DNA of 11,380 nucleotides from Planctomycetota bacterium (GTDB lineage: Bacteria > Planctomycetota > Phycisphaerae > WQYP01): positions 1 through 11,380 of the forward strand of contig JAJYGE010000470.1 of NCBI GenBank assembly GCA_021785155.1. Reading direction: 5' to 3'. The number at the start of each line of letters is the position of its first letter. The first letter of the stretch is position 1. This document shows, in pieces, positions 1-7,181 of the stretch. The notes under the pieces were generated by a model. It saw only the letters and a list, made by a program, of their open reading frames with translations. It had not been told where the DNA came from and made no database searches. The position numbers and the translations under genes were made by a program.

Positions 1-2
1 TG

Positions 3-122
3 GCCAACACCACTGAAGATATGAAAGGAAACGTCGAGGAAGCCACGTTCACGGTGATCAGTGATGCGACACCGTTGCAGGAGCGAGCCTTGAAACTTCT
101 GGGATTGTACCCAGTACGGTAA
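3..122 (+). CDS. C-terminal fragment of an unrecognised protein, possibly a transposase (5' end outside window)
   Basis: The frame is open from the window edge and ends at TAA 120-122, giving 39 residues with the tail TPLQERALKLLGLYPVR. I do not firmly recognise it. The ending, a 'TPLQ-x-x-A-L-x-L-L-G-L' pattern, resembles from memory the C-termini of some IS4/IS1634-type transposases. The palindrome just after the stop and the gene-poor sequence beyond would suit the end of an insertion sequence. That is inference only: the catalytic part lies outside the window and I cannot see a terminal inverted repeat pair. An ordinary chromosomal protein remains possible. Confidence 0.4.
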   Translation, partial: ANTTEDMKGNVEEATFTVISDATPLQERALKLLGLYPVR

Positions 123-138
123 AGGCAAAAAATAAGGA

Positions 139-160
139 AATCCCTGTAAATACAGGGGTT
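139..160. repeat. Palindrome after the partial gene: terminator or element end
   Basis: The core ccctgta-aa-tacaggg is a perfect 7-bp inverted repeat. Adding one G-T pair and two A-T pairs extends it to 10 bp (139-148 with 151-160). It starts 17 nt after the stop codon of the fragment at 3-122, and a short T run (gcttttgg) follows at about 167-170. It may form a transcription terminator or be part of an insertion-sequence end. The very short loop makes a classical intrinsic terminator uncertain. Confidence 0.45.
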
Positions 161-440
161 GTCTGCTTTTGGTGGGGGGAACTACGGATTAATAGTAGCT
201 GCTTGTTTACCGTCGTCGCCGCAGCGACAGCTCAACTCTCTGCTACTCGCCAACTCCGCCATCCTCCGCTTACCGCCGCTACCTCGTGGTTCAAATCCCC
301 CCCCCTCGTCGTCGCCTCTTTGCGTTCTTACGTTACTTTGCGGTTAACCCCTTTGTGCATCGCCCGTCGTTCTGTCGTCGCATCCTCGCTGACCACGGCT
401 TCCTCCCCGTACAATCCCCTCTCGTATCCGTGCCATCGAT

Positions 441-459
441 GGTGCGTGTGACAGTTTAC
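441..459 (+). repeat. Motif shared with 11350-11368, copy 1
   Basis: The 19-nt word ending tgtgacagtttac matches 11350-11368 at 16 of 19 positions in the same orientation. It lies in the gene-free stretch beyond the transposase-like fragment. It could be part of an insertion-sequence end or a protein-binding site; two copies do not decide which. Confidence 0.4.
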
Positions 460-598
460 ATGGCGCGTTGAGCATCGAGCGTAAGCGGTGGCGCGCTATT
501 GGCAACAGTTAACCCGCCCCTGTCCACGGCGCGCCGGAACGGTGGTTGGCTTGCCGCCGGCTGATCTTTTTTAACAAATACAGGCACACTCAAAATGC

Positions 599-1582
599 TC
601 ATCGATAGCCATTGGGATTGGCCTGAAACCAGCGCCACGCGGATGCGACAATTTCATTTAGATCGGTGATTTTGGCTTTCCATGAAAAATCTTTGGCCAT
701 GCGATCAGGTGAGGCGAAAAGTGCTGGAGGATCACCGGGACGGCGGGCGATTTCGCGGGTGGGAATTGTTTGGCCGGTGACTTTGCGGCACGCAGCAATG
801 ATTTCCCGCACTGAATAACCCCGTCCCACGCCAAGATTGTAAAACAGTCCTTGGCCCGGCTGCAGATTTTCCAGCAGTACCAGATGGGCATCGACCAGAT
901 CCCATACATGAATGTAGTCCCGAATACATGTACCGTCCGCAGTGGGATAATCGTTACCAAAAATGTCCACCGCCGGGCGCTGGCCCAGTGCTACTTGCAA
1001 TACAATGGGAATCAGATGGGTTTCCGGACGGTGATCTTCGCCGATCGTGCCATCAAGCGCTGACCCGGCCACATTAAAATAACGCGGGGCCGCAAAAGCC
1101 AAGCCTTCCGCGTGGGCGGTATCTTTGAGAATATGCTCCACCATAAGTTTGCTTTGGCCATAAGGGCTGATGGGGCTTTGCGGCAAATCTTCCGTAATCG
1201 GCACGCGCGTTGGTTCGCCGTAAGTCGCGCAGGTGCTCGAAAAGACCAGTTTTTTCACACCCGCGAGATTCATGGCATCCAACATACTGACCGTATTGGA
1301 AACGTTGTTGCGATAATATTTCCGCGGATCCTGCACGCTTTCACCGACATACGCGCTGGCGGCAAAGTGCATGACGGCCTCAATTTTATCCGCCATAAAC
1401 AGGGCCGCCAGAGCGGCGGTATTGGCACAATCCATGACCACGAATTTGGCTTTAGGATGCACCGCGGCACGATGGCCCATGGTCAAATTATCAATGGCGG
1501 TTACGGTATGGCCGCGCTGCACAAGTAATTTCACCGCATGGGAGCCGATATAACCCGCTCCGCCAATAACCGCAATGTTCAT
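599..1582 (-). CDS. galE: UDP-glucose 4-epimerase
   Basis: The enzyme interconverts UDP-glucose and UDP-galactose in the cytoplasm and so feeds polysaccharide and cell-surface glycan synthesis. It has 327 residues, close to the usual ~330-340. It is an extended short-chain dehydrogenase. The NAD-binding GGAGYIG is at residues 7-13. The catalytic Ser/Thr lie in SSTCATYG (115-122), and Tyr141 and Lys145 in SPYGQSK form the YxxxK pair. The family blocks PRYFNVAG and RDYIHVWDL follow. I chose the ATG at 1582 because the protein then begins MNIAVIGGAGYIG and AAGGGGAA lies upstream; the upstream extension of the frame adds 25 unrelated residues. The stop is TGA. It is the last gene of the minus-strand run, 298 nt after rplI, so it may have its own promoter. 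A related NDP-sugar epimerase is possible, but GalE fits best. Confidence 0.93.
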   Translation of the reverse strand: MNIAVIGGAGYIGSHAVKLLVQRGHTVTAIDNLTMGHRAAVHPKAKFVVMDCANTAALAALFMADKIEAVMHFAASAYVGESVQDPRKYYRNNVSNTVSMLDAMNLAGVKKLVFSSTCATYGEPTRVPITEDLPQSPISPYGQSKLMVEHILKDTAHAEGLAFAAPRYFNVAGSALDGTIGEDHRPETHLIPIVLQVALGQRPAVDIFGNDYPTADGTCIRDYIHVWDLVDAHLVLLENLQPGQGLFYNLGVGRGYSVREIIAACRKVTGQTIPTREIARRPGDPPALFASPDRMAKDFSWKAKITDLNEIVASAWRWFQANPNGYR

Positions 1583-1880
1583 AATAGATTCCCCTTTTAT
1601 TTTACCGTTGAATCGGATTCTTTGAGGGCCGTAAACGGCAACGCCGGGTGGTATCACGACGCATCACGTTCGGTGCGGCGATGTCGCTCCGGCAAATCGC
1701 ACCGCCGCAGGGTCGCTTATTTCCGGCAATTGTACCACCACGGTTTTTCCAACAATTCTGGCGTTGGCATGAACACATTTGCCCGTGGGGCCGAAGCGTT
1801 AAAACCAGTTCAACGGCCAGCGGTGACGCTTCCCCGTTCCGCTGTCGGCACTTGCCGATCTTGATCGCCCGGGGCGGCCA
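1583..1880. other. 298-nt spacer between rplI and galE
   Basis: No credible gene is seen on either strand. Just past the rplI stop, tcggca-ct-tgccga (1845-1858) is a perfect 6-bp inverted repeat, but no T run follows it in the direction of rplI transcription, so it is not a convincing intrinsic terminator. Close to galE the minus strand has TAAAAT upstream of the ribosome site, which could be a -10 box, but I find no good -35 partner. The length suggests galE is transcribed separately from the ribosomal-protein block. Confidence 0.4.
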
Positions 1881-2417
1881 TTATGCGGAAACAGGTTGGT
1901 CGCCACTTTCCGCAGCCGGAGCTGCGGCGGGTTCTGATGCCGCAGTGGCCGGGACAGTTTGACCCTCGGCGGTCTTTTCACGCACCACCCAGACCTTGAT
2001 CTGACATTTTAAGTCGCCCGCCAACTGCACGGGTACCTGGAAGGTGTCAATGCGTCGCAGCGGTTCATCAAGGCGCACATCGTCCGCCTGCACGGCGTGT
2101 CCAAGTTTCTGCAGCTCCTCGGCAATATCGCGGCGGGAAACAGATCCAAACAAATGACCTTCGTCATTGGAGGCCCGGGCAATGGTGATTTCCAAGCCTT
2201 CAATAGCCTGCACCAGTTTTTCCTTCTGCTCGCGCAGAAGCTGGAGCTTGGCTTCATATTCTTTTCGGGCCGCTTCATAGCGTTTGATATTTCCCTCGGT
2301 CGGGGAAATTGCCAGATTGTGCGGCAGCAGGTAATTGCGGGCAAATCCATCGCGCACATTAACGACTTCGCCAACCGTGCCGATGTTTTCAATGGTGTCT
2401 GTCAACAATACTTTCAT
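1881..2417 (-). CDS. rplI: Large ribosomal subunit protein bL9
   Basis: bL9 binds 23S rRNA at the base of the L1 stalk and helps hold the reading frame. The 178-residue product starts MKVLLTDTIENIGTVGEVV and continues with the family signature G-x-x-V-N-V-R-D-G-F-A-R-N-Y-L-L-P (about residues 16-33). A long charged connecting helix (about 43-75) and the C-terminal domain follow. Typical bL9 has about 150 residues; here a tail of roughly 30 Ala/Pro/Glu-rich residues is added, probably disordered. The ATG at 2417 is supported by GAGG about 6 nt upstream and by the family N-terminus; an upstream ATG in frame would add ten unrelated residues. It lies 59 nt after ssb and is probably co-transcribed with it. 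The usual neighbour rpsR is not between them. Confidence 0.96.
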   Translation of the reverse strand: MKVLLTDTIENIGTVGEVVNVRDGFARNYLLPHNLAISPTEGNIKRYEAARKEYEAKLQLLREQKEKLVQAIEGLEITIARASNDEGHLFGSVSRRDIAEELQKLGHAVQADDVRLDEPLRRIDTFQVPVQLAGDLKCQIKVWVVREKTAEGQTVPATAASEPAAAPAAESGDQPVSA

Positions 2418-2476
2418 GGGGTACCTCAGTGTATTAAAAATTCTCACAATTTTATCAATCTATCTCCGGGTCTGTT

Positions 2477-2986
2477 TCAGAACGGGATGTCATCATCCCG
2501 GATGGGTGGACTGTCCGGTTCGGTGGGCGGCGGCCCATCGGTTGACGGTGCGGGTCGCGCCGGCGCGCTGCGTGCGGCGGGGCGGTACGCGGGGCGAGCG
2601 GACGCCGGCTCGCCGCCTTCCTCCGGGGCCGCTCCGGCCTCGCCGCTACCGGCGGGACGGCCATCAATGAATTGGAACCCTTCAATGATCACGCGCATTT
2701 TACTGCGTTTGGTGCCGTCCTGAGCATCCCACTGATCAAGCTTAAGTCGGCCCTCAATGAATACCGGGCGGCCCTTGCGCAGGTATTTGGAAAGGGTTTC
2801 AGCCTGCCGACCATAGGAGACACAATCGACGAAAGTGACTTCTTCCCGCGGCTGACCATCCTGGCTGTTCCAGCGACGATTGACCGCCAGGCCCATTTCA
2901 CAAACGGGGGTCTGACTGGGCAGATAACTTAACTGCGGATCGCGGGTAAGATTACCCATCAGAAACACTTTATTCAAATTGGCCAT
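2477..2986 (-). CDS. ssb: Single-stranded DNA-binding protein
   Basis: SSB coats single-stranded DNA in replication, repair and recombination and recruits partner proteins through its C-terminal tip. The 169 residues comprise an N-terminal OB-fold (about 1-108; MANLNKVFLMGNLTRDPQL, and later the block TFVDCVSYGRQAETLSKYL), a Gly/Ala/Pro/Arg-rich flexible linker (about 110-160) and the canonical acidic tip DDDIPF. The stop is TGA directly after this tip, which shows that TGA is a true stop codon in this genome. The ATG at 2986 is chosen because AGGAGAGG lies just upstream; the in-frame ATG at 3004 would overlap that site. The gene sits between rpsF (75 nt) and rplI (59 nt), the common bacterial arrangement. 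Confidence 0.96.
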   Translation of the reverse strand: MANLNKVFLMGNLTRDPQLSYLPSQTPVCEMGLAVNRRWNSQDGQPREEVTFVDCVSYGRQAETLSKYLRKGRPVFIEGRLKLDQWDAQDGTKRSKMRVIIEGFQFIDGRPAGSGEAGAAPEEGGEPASARPAYRPAARSAPARPAPSTDGPPPTEPDSPPIRDDDIPF

Positions 2987-3061
2987 GAACCTCTCCTGAT
3001 CCAATCAGGCCTGACCGCAGGTCGTACGGGATCGCATGAAAACGCATGGCCGACGGGCAAA

Positions 3062-3529
3062 TTACTTGCCGTCGGCGATATCTACCACAGTCACGGTTCC
3101 TTCAATGGCGTCAACCACCGGTTCCACAGAATTTGTGCGATCCCGATCAGGCCGCCGCGACGTGCTGCGCCCGAAGTGATCTTCCACAATCGGCTGCTGC
3201 GGAACCATGGCTTCCACATCCTTCAACGCCAGATGCTCGGCCTTAATGACCAGGACCCGCAGAATATTTTCCGATAACTGCGCGTCACGTTCAATGCCGG
3301 CGATCTTCGGGCCTTCCGCCTTGAAAAATGCCAGAACATATACACCGCGTTTGTTGCCTTTAATGGCATAGGCCAGGCGACGTTCATCCCATTTTCTAAG
3401 ATGCAGGATTTCAGCGTTGGCGCGGTGAAGTATATGCTCCACCTCCGCCTTCGCCGCATCCCAATTGCCGCTGGCATAGCCCGCGTTGAGAAGAAACATT
3501 GCCTCGTACTGCCGGACATGGGTAGCCAT
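3062..3529 (-). CDS. rpsF: Small ribosomal subunit protein bS6
   Basis: bS6 binds the central domain of 16S rRNA as a heterodimer with bS18. The product begins MATHVRQYEAMFLLN, and the family block KWDERRLAYAIKGNKRGVYVLAFF lies at about residues 46-69 (K46, R50, R51, Y54). At 155 residues it is longer than the typical ~95-135. The extra part is a charged, Arg/Asp-rich C-terminal tail after the ferredoxin-like domain (about residue 105 onward). The ATG at 3529 has GGAG about 7 nt upstream; the longer open frame adds a Cys/Gly-rich stretch foreign to the family. It lies 78 nt after pth and 75 nt before ssb. Its partner gene rpsR is absent from the window. Confidence 0.94.
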   Translation of the reverse strand: MATHVRQYEAMFLLNAGYASGNWDAAKAEVEHILHRANAEILHLRKWDERRLAYAIKGNKRGVYVLAFFKAEGPKIAGIERDAQLSENILRVLVIKAEHLALKDVEAMVPQQPIVEDHFGRSTSRRPDRDRTNSVEPVVDAIEGTVTVVDIADGK

Positions 3530-3607
3530 AAATGCTCCAATTCGCTCCAGACGGCGAGCGGCACAACACGCGCCGCCATGGGTTTCACCGCCGGGCACAA
3601 AAAATTA

Positions 3608-4210
3608 TCACTTCTCCGAACCCTCGTTGCCGACGTTAAAGCGATTCATCGCTTTCTCCACGCCATGCAAAGCCCAATATTGTACCGCCTCGGCCGCCTG
3701 GTTCAAAGCGACCTGCACATCCGCCCATTGGCCGGGCGAAAATGCGGACAATACATACGCTTCCAACGGCACCCGCCCAGGCTCATCCACGCCCACACGC
3801 AGGCGGGCATAATCGGTTGCCGCCCTGGATGTTGCCGTAACCAACGCACCCAGATGCCGTTGCACATCCGCCAAGCCGTTATGGCCGCCGCTGGAACCTC
3901 CGGCTCGCAGCCGGATTGTGCCGCAGGGAAGATGAATATCATCCACCACCACCAGCAGGTCCTCAATGGTCAGGCCATGGAATCGCATCGCCGCCGCCAT
4001 TGACTGCCCGCTGCGATTCATATACGTCGCGGGCTTGAGCAGTAGAATTTTATCGGGCCCCGATCCAATCTGACAGCACATTCCGTCAAAGCCCGACTTC
4101 CACCGTTCTCCGGCGGATCCGGCCAGAATATCCAGCACCATAAACCCGGCATTATGCCGCGTGCGGGCATATTCCGCACCTGGATTTCCTAAACCGGTCA
4201 CCAGTTTCAT
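3608..4210 (-). CDS. pth: Peptidyl-tRNA hydrolase
   Basis: The enzyme releases tRNA from peptidyl-tRNA dropped by ribosomes and is normally essential. It has 200 residues, the family's usual size (~190-200). The N-terminus MKLVTGLGNPGAEYARTRHNAGF is diagnostic. By alignment with the E. coli enzyme, the catalytic residues are Asn9, His19, Asp91 (in VVVDDIHLPCG) and Asn101 (in GGSSGGHNGL). The start is the ATG at 4210; the Shine-Dalgarno is only a weak G-rich CAGGGCGG. The stop is TGA. It lies 120 nt after rplY and 78 nt before rpsF. The rplY-pth pair is a common bacterial arrangement and links tRNA recycling with the 5S rRNA-binding protein. Confidence 0.96.
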   Translation of the reverse strand: MKLVTGLGNPGAEYARTRHNAGFMVLDILAGSAGERWKSGFDGMCCQIGSGPDKILLLKPATYMNRSGQSMAAAMRFHGLTIEDLLVVVDDIHLPCGTIRLRAGGSSGGHNGLADVQRHLGALVTATSRAATDYARLRVGVDEPGRVPLEAYVLSAFSPGQWADVQVALNQAAEAVQYWALHGVEKAMNRFNVGNEGSEK

Positions 4211-4330
4211 GCCGCCCTGCCCGTCCCGGCGTGCCGAGACAATCCTTTGCTGCCAACATTATTGCGGCATCGAAGATTTACGCGGCCAACGTCCGTGCCA
4301 GCACGCCGCCCGATCCGCAGCTTCCAGTGC

Positions 4331-5044
4331 TTATTTCTTGCCTGGAGCATCCTTCTTGGCACCCGGGGCCGCCGTCGCCGATGTCGCCGCTGCCGCTGCG
4401 CCTTCGGCGCCTTCCACCGGTTTCTTGCCGATCACTTCGGGTTCCGCCGGGCCTGCCGCCGCCGTCACTTCCGGCTCCACTTCCTTCACCGTGCGGACCT
4501 GACAGAGAATTTGCTCCGGCGGGTTGATCAACCGCACGCCGGCGGGCAGCGGAATATCTTTAGCATGAACCATCCCGTGTATTTCCAGGTGCTCCACGCT
4601 GAATCGGATGGTATCGGGAATATCCAGCGGCAGGACTTCCACTTCCACTTCCGCAATCTGCACTTCCAGGATTCCGCCCTCTTTGGCACCCTTGGGAATT
4701 CCCCGGAACTCCACGGGTACCTTTACGCGCACCTTGTGGCTCGGATCAATGCGCATGAAATCGACATGTTCAATGGCCATCTGCAGATGATCATATTGCA
4801 CATCCTGAATCAGTACGTGCTCTATGGAGCCATTGAGATTAATGTCCACCAGATGCGCTCCGGAGTGAATGGCGCGTTCGGTTTCCTTGGCCCCCAGTTC
4901 TATGGACAGGTTCTCTTTGGCCAGTCCGTAGAGGACGCCTGGAACCTTGCCCTGTTTCCGCAGTTGCAGGGCCCCCTTGCGCCCCGGTTCGCTGCGCACG
5001 GAGACTTCAAGGACGTGACGATTGTGTTCGGTTGTTGCCACCAT
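4331..5044 (-). CDS. rplY: Large ribosomal subunit protein bL25, Ctc (long) type
   Basis: This is the 5S rRNA-binding ribosomal protein of the longer Ctc form, which has two domains. Of its 237 residues, about 1-95 form the L25 domain (LEVSVRSEPGRKGALQLRK, then GKVPGVLYG, a block typical of the family). About 100-190 form the beta-rich C-terminal domain (HKVRVKVPVEFRGIPKGAK, EVEVLPLDIPD). The last ~45 residues are Ala/Glu/Pro/Lys-rich and probably disordered. The ATG at 5044 has GAGGAG about 8 nt upstream. The gene sits 64 nt after prs and 120 nt before pth. Ala/Pro-rich tails on bL25 and bL9 and a linker in SSB give these products a shared low-complexity character. Confidence 0.94.
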   Translation of the reverse strand: MVATTEHNRHVLEVSVRSEPGRKGALQLRKQGKVPGVLYGLAKENLSIELGAKETERAIHSGAHLVDINLNGSIEHVLIQDVQYDHLQMAIEHVDFMRIDPSHKVRVKVPVEFRGIPKGAKEGGILEVQIAEVEVEVLPLDIPDTIRFSVEHLEIHGMVHAKDIPLPAGVRLINPPEQILCQVRTVKEVEPEVTAAAGPAEPEVIGKKPVEGAEGAAAAATSATAAPGAKKDAPGKK

Positions 5045-5108
5045 GGCTGATTCTCCTCAATGAATGTTTGTTAACAAAATTCTCTGGTTTATTCTGTTTA
5101 TGTTCTTA

Positions 5109-6092
5109 TTATCGCTTTCCGCCATTGCCGCCATTATCAAATAAAATGGACACTGACTCATTCAAGTGTATGCGCTTGATGGCTTCCCCCAGCAGATCCG
5201 CCACGGAAAGTACCACCAGGCGATCTCGTATCGGATCAAGTCGCGCATCAAGGGGTACGGTATCGGTAATGACAATTTTAGCTATCGGACTTTTGGCCAG
5301 GCGTTCCACAGCGCTGCCGGCAAAAATACCGTGCGTGGCGGCAATATGCACCGCGCGGGCACCATGATCCATGAGAATTCGGCTGGCTTCCGAAACCGTT
5401 CCACCCGTGGTGATCATGTCATCAAACATCAGCACGGTTTTATCTTTAACATCACCGACAATGGTGGACATTGTAACTTTGGTGCCCGATTGCCGGCGCT
5501 TGTCAATAAACGCCAAATCACCACCGAGCACCTCGGCGTAATAACTCGCGGCCTTCAGATTTCCCGGATCAGGAGACACAATGGCGATGCGGCCCAATTC
5601 CGGAAGCTGCTTTTTATACCACGCCACAAACACCGGTGAGGCCAGCAGATGATCCACCGGCAAATCAAAGAATCCCTGCACCTGCGCCGCGTGTAAATCC
5701 ATCGCAATCACCCGGTCCACACCCGCGGCCGTGATGATGTTGGCCACCATCTTCGCGGTAATCGGGGTGCGGCCCTCGCTTTTGCGATCCTGCCGGGCGT
5801 AGCCGAAATACGGCACCACCGCGGTAATCCGCATGGCCGATGCCCGCATCAGGCAATCCACCCAGATCAGCAGTTCAATAAGCGTATCATTGACCGGCTG
5901 ACAGGTCGGCTGAACGATAAAGCAGTCTCTTCCGCGTACATCTTCATCAAGTTTAACGATCAACTCGCCATCCGGAAAACTTTCCGTGCGGGCCTTGCCC
6001 AATGGAATGCCGATGTGATCACAAATGTTTTTCGTCAGCCCCGGAGATCACCGGCCCGCGAAAATCTTCAGTTGATGTTGCAGATCACTCAT
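5109..6092 (-). CDS. prs: Ribose-phosphate pyrophosphokinase (PRPP synthetase) with an in-frame TGA at codon 15
   Basis: The enzyme makes PRPP from ribose 5-phosphate and ATP for nucleotide, NAD, His and Trp synthesis, and is usually essential. From the ATG at 6092 the frame reads MSDLQHQLKIFAGR, then TGA (6048-6050), then SPGLTKNICDHIGIPLGKAR and on to the end: 327 codons against 315-320 in E. coli and B. subtilis. Motifs, counting the TGA as residue 15: FPDGELIVKLDEDVRGRD at 39-56, ATP-site ARQDRK at 99-104, DLHA at 132-135, and PRPP loop FDDMITTGGT at 223-232. KIFAG and the following Leu keep exactly the E. coli spacing (KLFAGNATPEL), so this is a substitution, not a frameshift. The only later start is the TTG at 6002, without a ribosome site, and it would delete the first ~30 residues. 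It could be a point mutation, a consensus error or a read-through codon. The gene lies between glmU and rplY. Confidence 0.88.
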
Positions 6093-6254
6093 AGACAAAT
6101 ACCCGGGCGAAAATTTCTTCACCGTTCTTAAAACAAAATTTCCCCGGTGGCGCGTCACCGCACCATACCGAGTTCTTCATCCTTGAAACAAGAATCCCTA
6201 CAGACAGAGACCCTTGAAATCCTTGACGCCTTTACGCGCTCAAATCCGCCGTTG
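6093..6254. other. Spacer between the GlmU-like gene and prs
   Basis: These 162 nt hold no gene. The frame after the GlmU-like TAG reaches another stop (TGA) within five codons, so the beta-helix domain does not continue here. On the minus strand TTGTTT followed after ~17-18 nt by GTATGG/TATGGT is a weak promoter-like pair about 100 nt before the prs ATG. Only a poor G-rich sequence stands in front of that ATG. Confidence 0.3.
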
Positions 6255-7181
6255 CTATGCGGGAAATTTCCCGCCCCGGCCTATTATCATAGCGGCCGTC
6301 ACATGGCTGCCCGGAGCGATTTCCGCCCCCGCGCCAACCCACGTGAACGCCTCGAGCACAGTATCTTGACCGATTTTCGCGCCAAATTCAATCCATGTGT
6401 TCTCCGGGCTTACGATTGTCACTCCGGAATCCATTACCGCGGCCTGGATTCGGCGCTGCATAACGCGGCTCACCACCGCCAATTCCAGGCGGGAATTAAT
6501 GCTTAAAATGTCCTCCGCCGGCACCGCCGCTAAAGCCGTTACGCTCCGGCCCCCACGACGTACAATCGCCAACGTATCAGTTAAATAATATTCACCTTTT
6601 TGATTATTCGGCTTTATTTGATCCAATGCGCTAAAAAGAGATTCCGATTCGAACAAATAATAGGATGGGTTTACCTCCCGGATGGCGCGTTGGTCCGCCG
6701 AGGCGTCTTTTTCCTCCACAATCGCCAAAATCTCACCGGACGCATCGCGGACAATACGCCCATACCCGGCCGGATTATCTATCACACTCGTGGCCAACGT
6801 CATTGCGGCCTGCTTGCAGCGATGTTCCTCAAGGATTCGCGACAAGGTTGCAGGCCGAATTAACGGACCATCCCCGGCGAGTACAAAAACGTCACCGGCG
6901 AAGCCCCGCAACGCCTCCCGGCATACCTGAACCGCATGGCCCGTACCTTTCTGTTCTCGCTGATGCACCCACACAATATCTGCTTGCCCCGCAAACTCCC
7001 GCATAACCGCTTCCCGGTCGTGCCCCACCACCACCACAATACGCTCGGCACCAGCCTCTCGCACCGCATCGAGCACATACGCCAGCATGGCCCGCCCGCA
7101 AATTTCATGGAGCACCTTGACACGCTGACTTTTCATCCGGGTCGATTTACCGGCGGCGAGAATAATGGCGGCAATGGACAT
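6255..7181 (-). CDS. glmU: UDP-N-acetylglucosamine pyrophosphorylase (GlmU-like, uridylyltransferase domain only)
   Basis: The protein should join GlcNAc-1-phosphate and UTP to form UDP-GlcNAc, the precursor of peptidoglycan and lipid A sugars. The nucleotidyltransferase domain (about 1-230) shows LAAGKSTRMKS (8-18), QKGTGHAV (77-84), GDGP (103-106, Asp104 for metal), GYGRI (139-143), EVN (169-171), EYYLTD (197-202) and Asn229. A short left-handed beta-helix stretch follows (about 250-300), and the protein stops at residue 308. E. coli GlmU has 456 residues; its acetyltransferase domain is wholly missing here, so GlcN-1-phosphate acetylation must be done by another protein if this pathway is complete. 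The ATG at 7181 has AAGGAG about 9 nt upstream. The stop is TAG. It is the first protein gene after tRNA-Gln and precedes prs, which supports a precursor-supply role. Confidence 0.88.
   Translation of the reverse strand: MSIAAIILAAGKSTRMKSQRVKVLHEICGRAMLAYVLDAVREAGAERIVVVVGHDREAVMREFAGQADIVWVHQREQKGTGHAVQVCREALRGFAGDVFVLAGDGPLIRPATLSRILEEHRCKQAAMTLATSVIDNPAGYGRIVRDASGEILAIVEEKDASADQRAIREVNPSYYLFESESLFSALDQIKPNNQKGEYYLTDTLAIVRRGGRSVTALAAVPAEDILSINSRLELAVVSRVMQRRIQAAVMDSGVTIVSPENTWIEFGAKIGQDTVLEAFTWVGAGAEIAPGSHVTAAMIIGRGGKFPA

Larger units (their letters stand above)
123..598. other. Gene-free stretch with purine/pyrimidine strand bias
   Basis: No open frame here has a ribosome site or a recognisable product. 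The plus strand from about 200 to 430 is pyrimidine-rich and includes a run of nine C at 297-305. The minus strand reads as purine-rich words such as CGCAAAG, CGTAAG and GCGGAG spaced about 9 nt apart. A tRNA T-loop-like word (ggttcaaatcccc, 288-300) is present without the rest of a tRNA. At 441-459 lies a motif that recurs near the other end of the window. Nearer galE, cggcgcgccg is a 10-bp palindrome. I see no clear terminator for galE. Confidence 0.5.

Noticed and set aside
288..300. tRNA T-loop-like word ggttcaaatcccc
   Set aside because: The flanking 5-bp T-stem does not pair properly, and no acceptor or anticodon arm can be built around it.
1112..1528. A 138-codon plus-strand open frame opposite galE
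   Set aside because: It lies fully inside galE, has no ribosome site and no recognisable product.
3530..3607. A bS6:bS18-type autoregulatory RNA leader before rpsF
   Set aside because: A gcggc/gccgc hairpin exists, but I could not match the known conserved internal-loop motif, so no riboregulator is called.
4247..5050. A 267-codon plus-strand open frame opposite rplY
   Set aside because: It is a shadow of the bL25 gene; the minus strand has the ribosome site and family motifs.
6030..6060. Selenocysteine or genome-wide recoding as the reason for the prs TGA
   Set aside because: TGA terminates ssb, pth, galE and ilvE at the expected places. Only a 4-bp ccgg/ccgg stem surrounds the codon, not a convincing SECIS, and Cys/Sec is not expected at this site.
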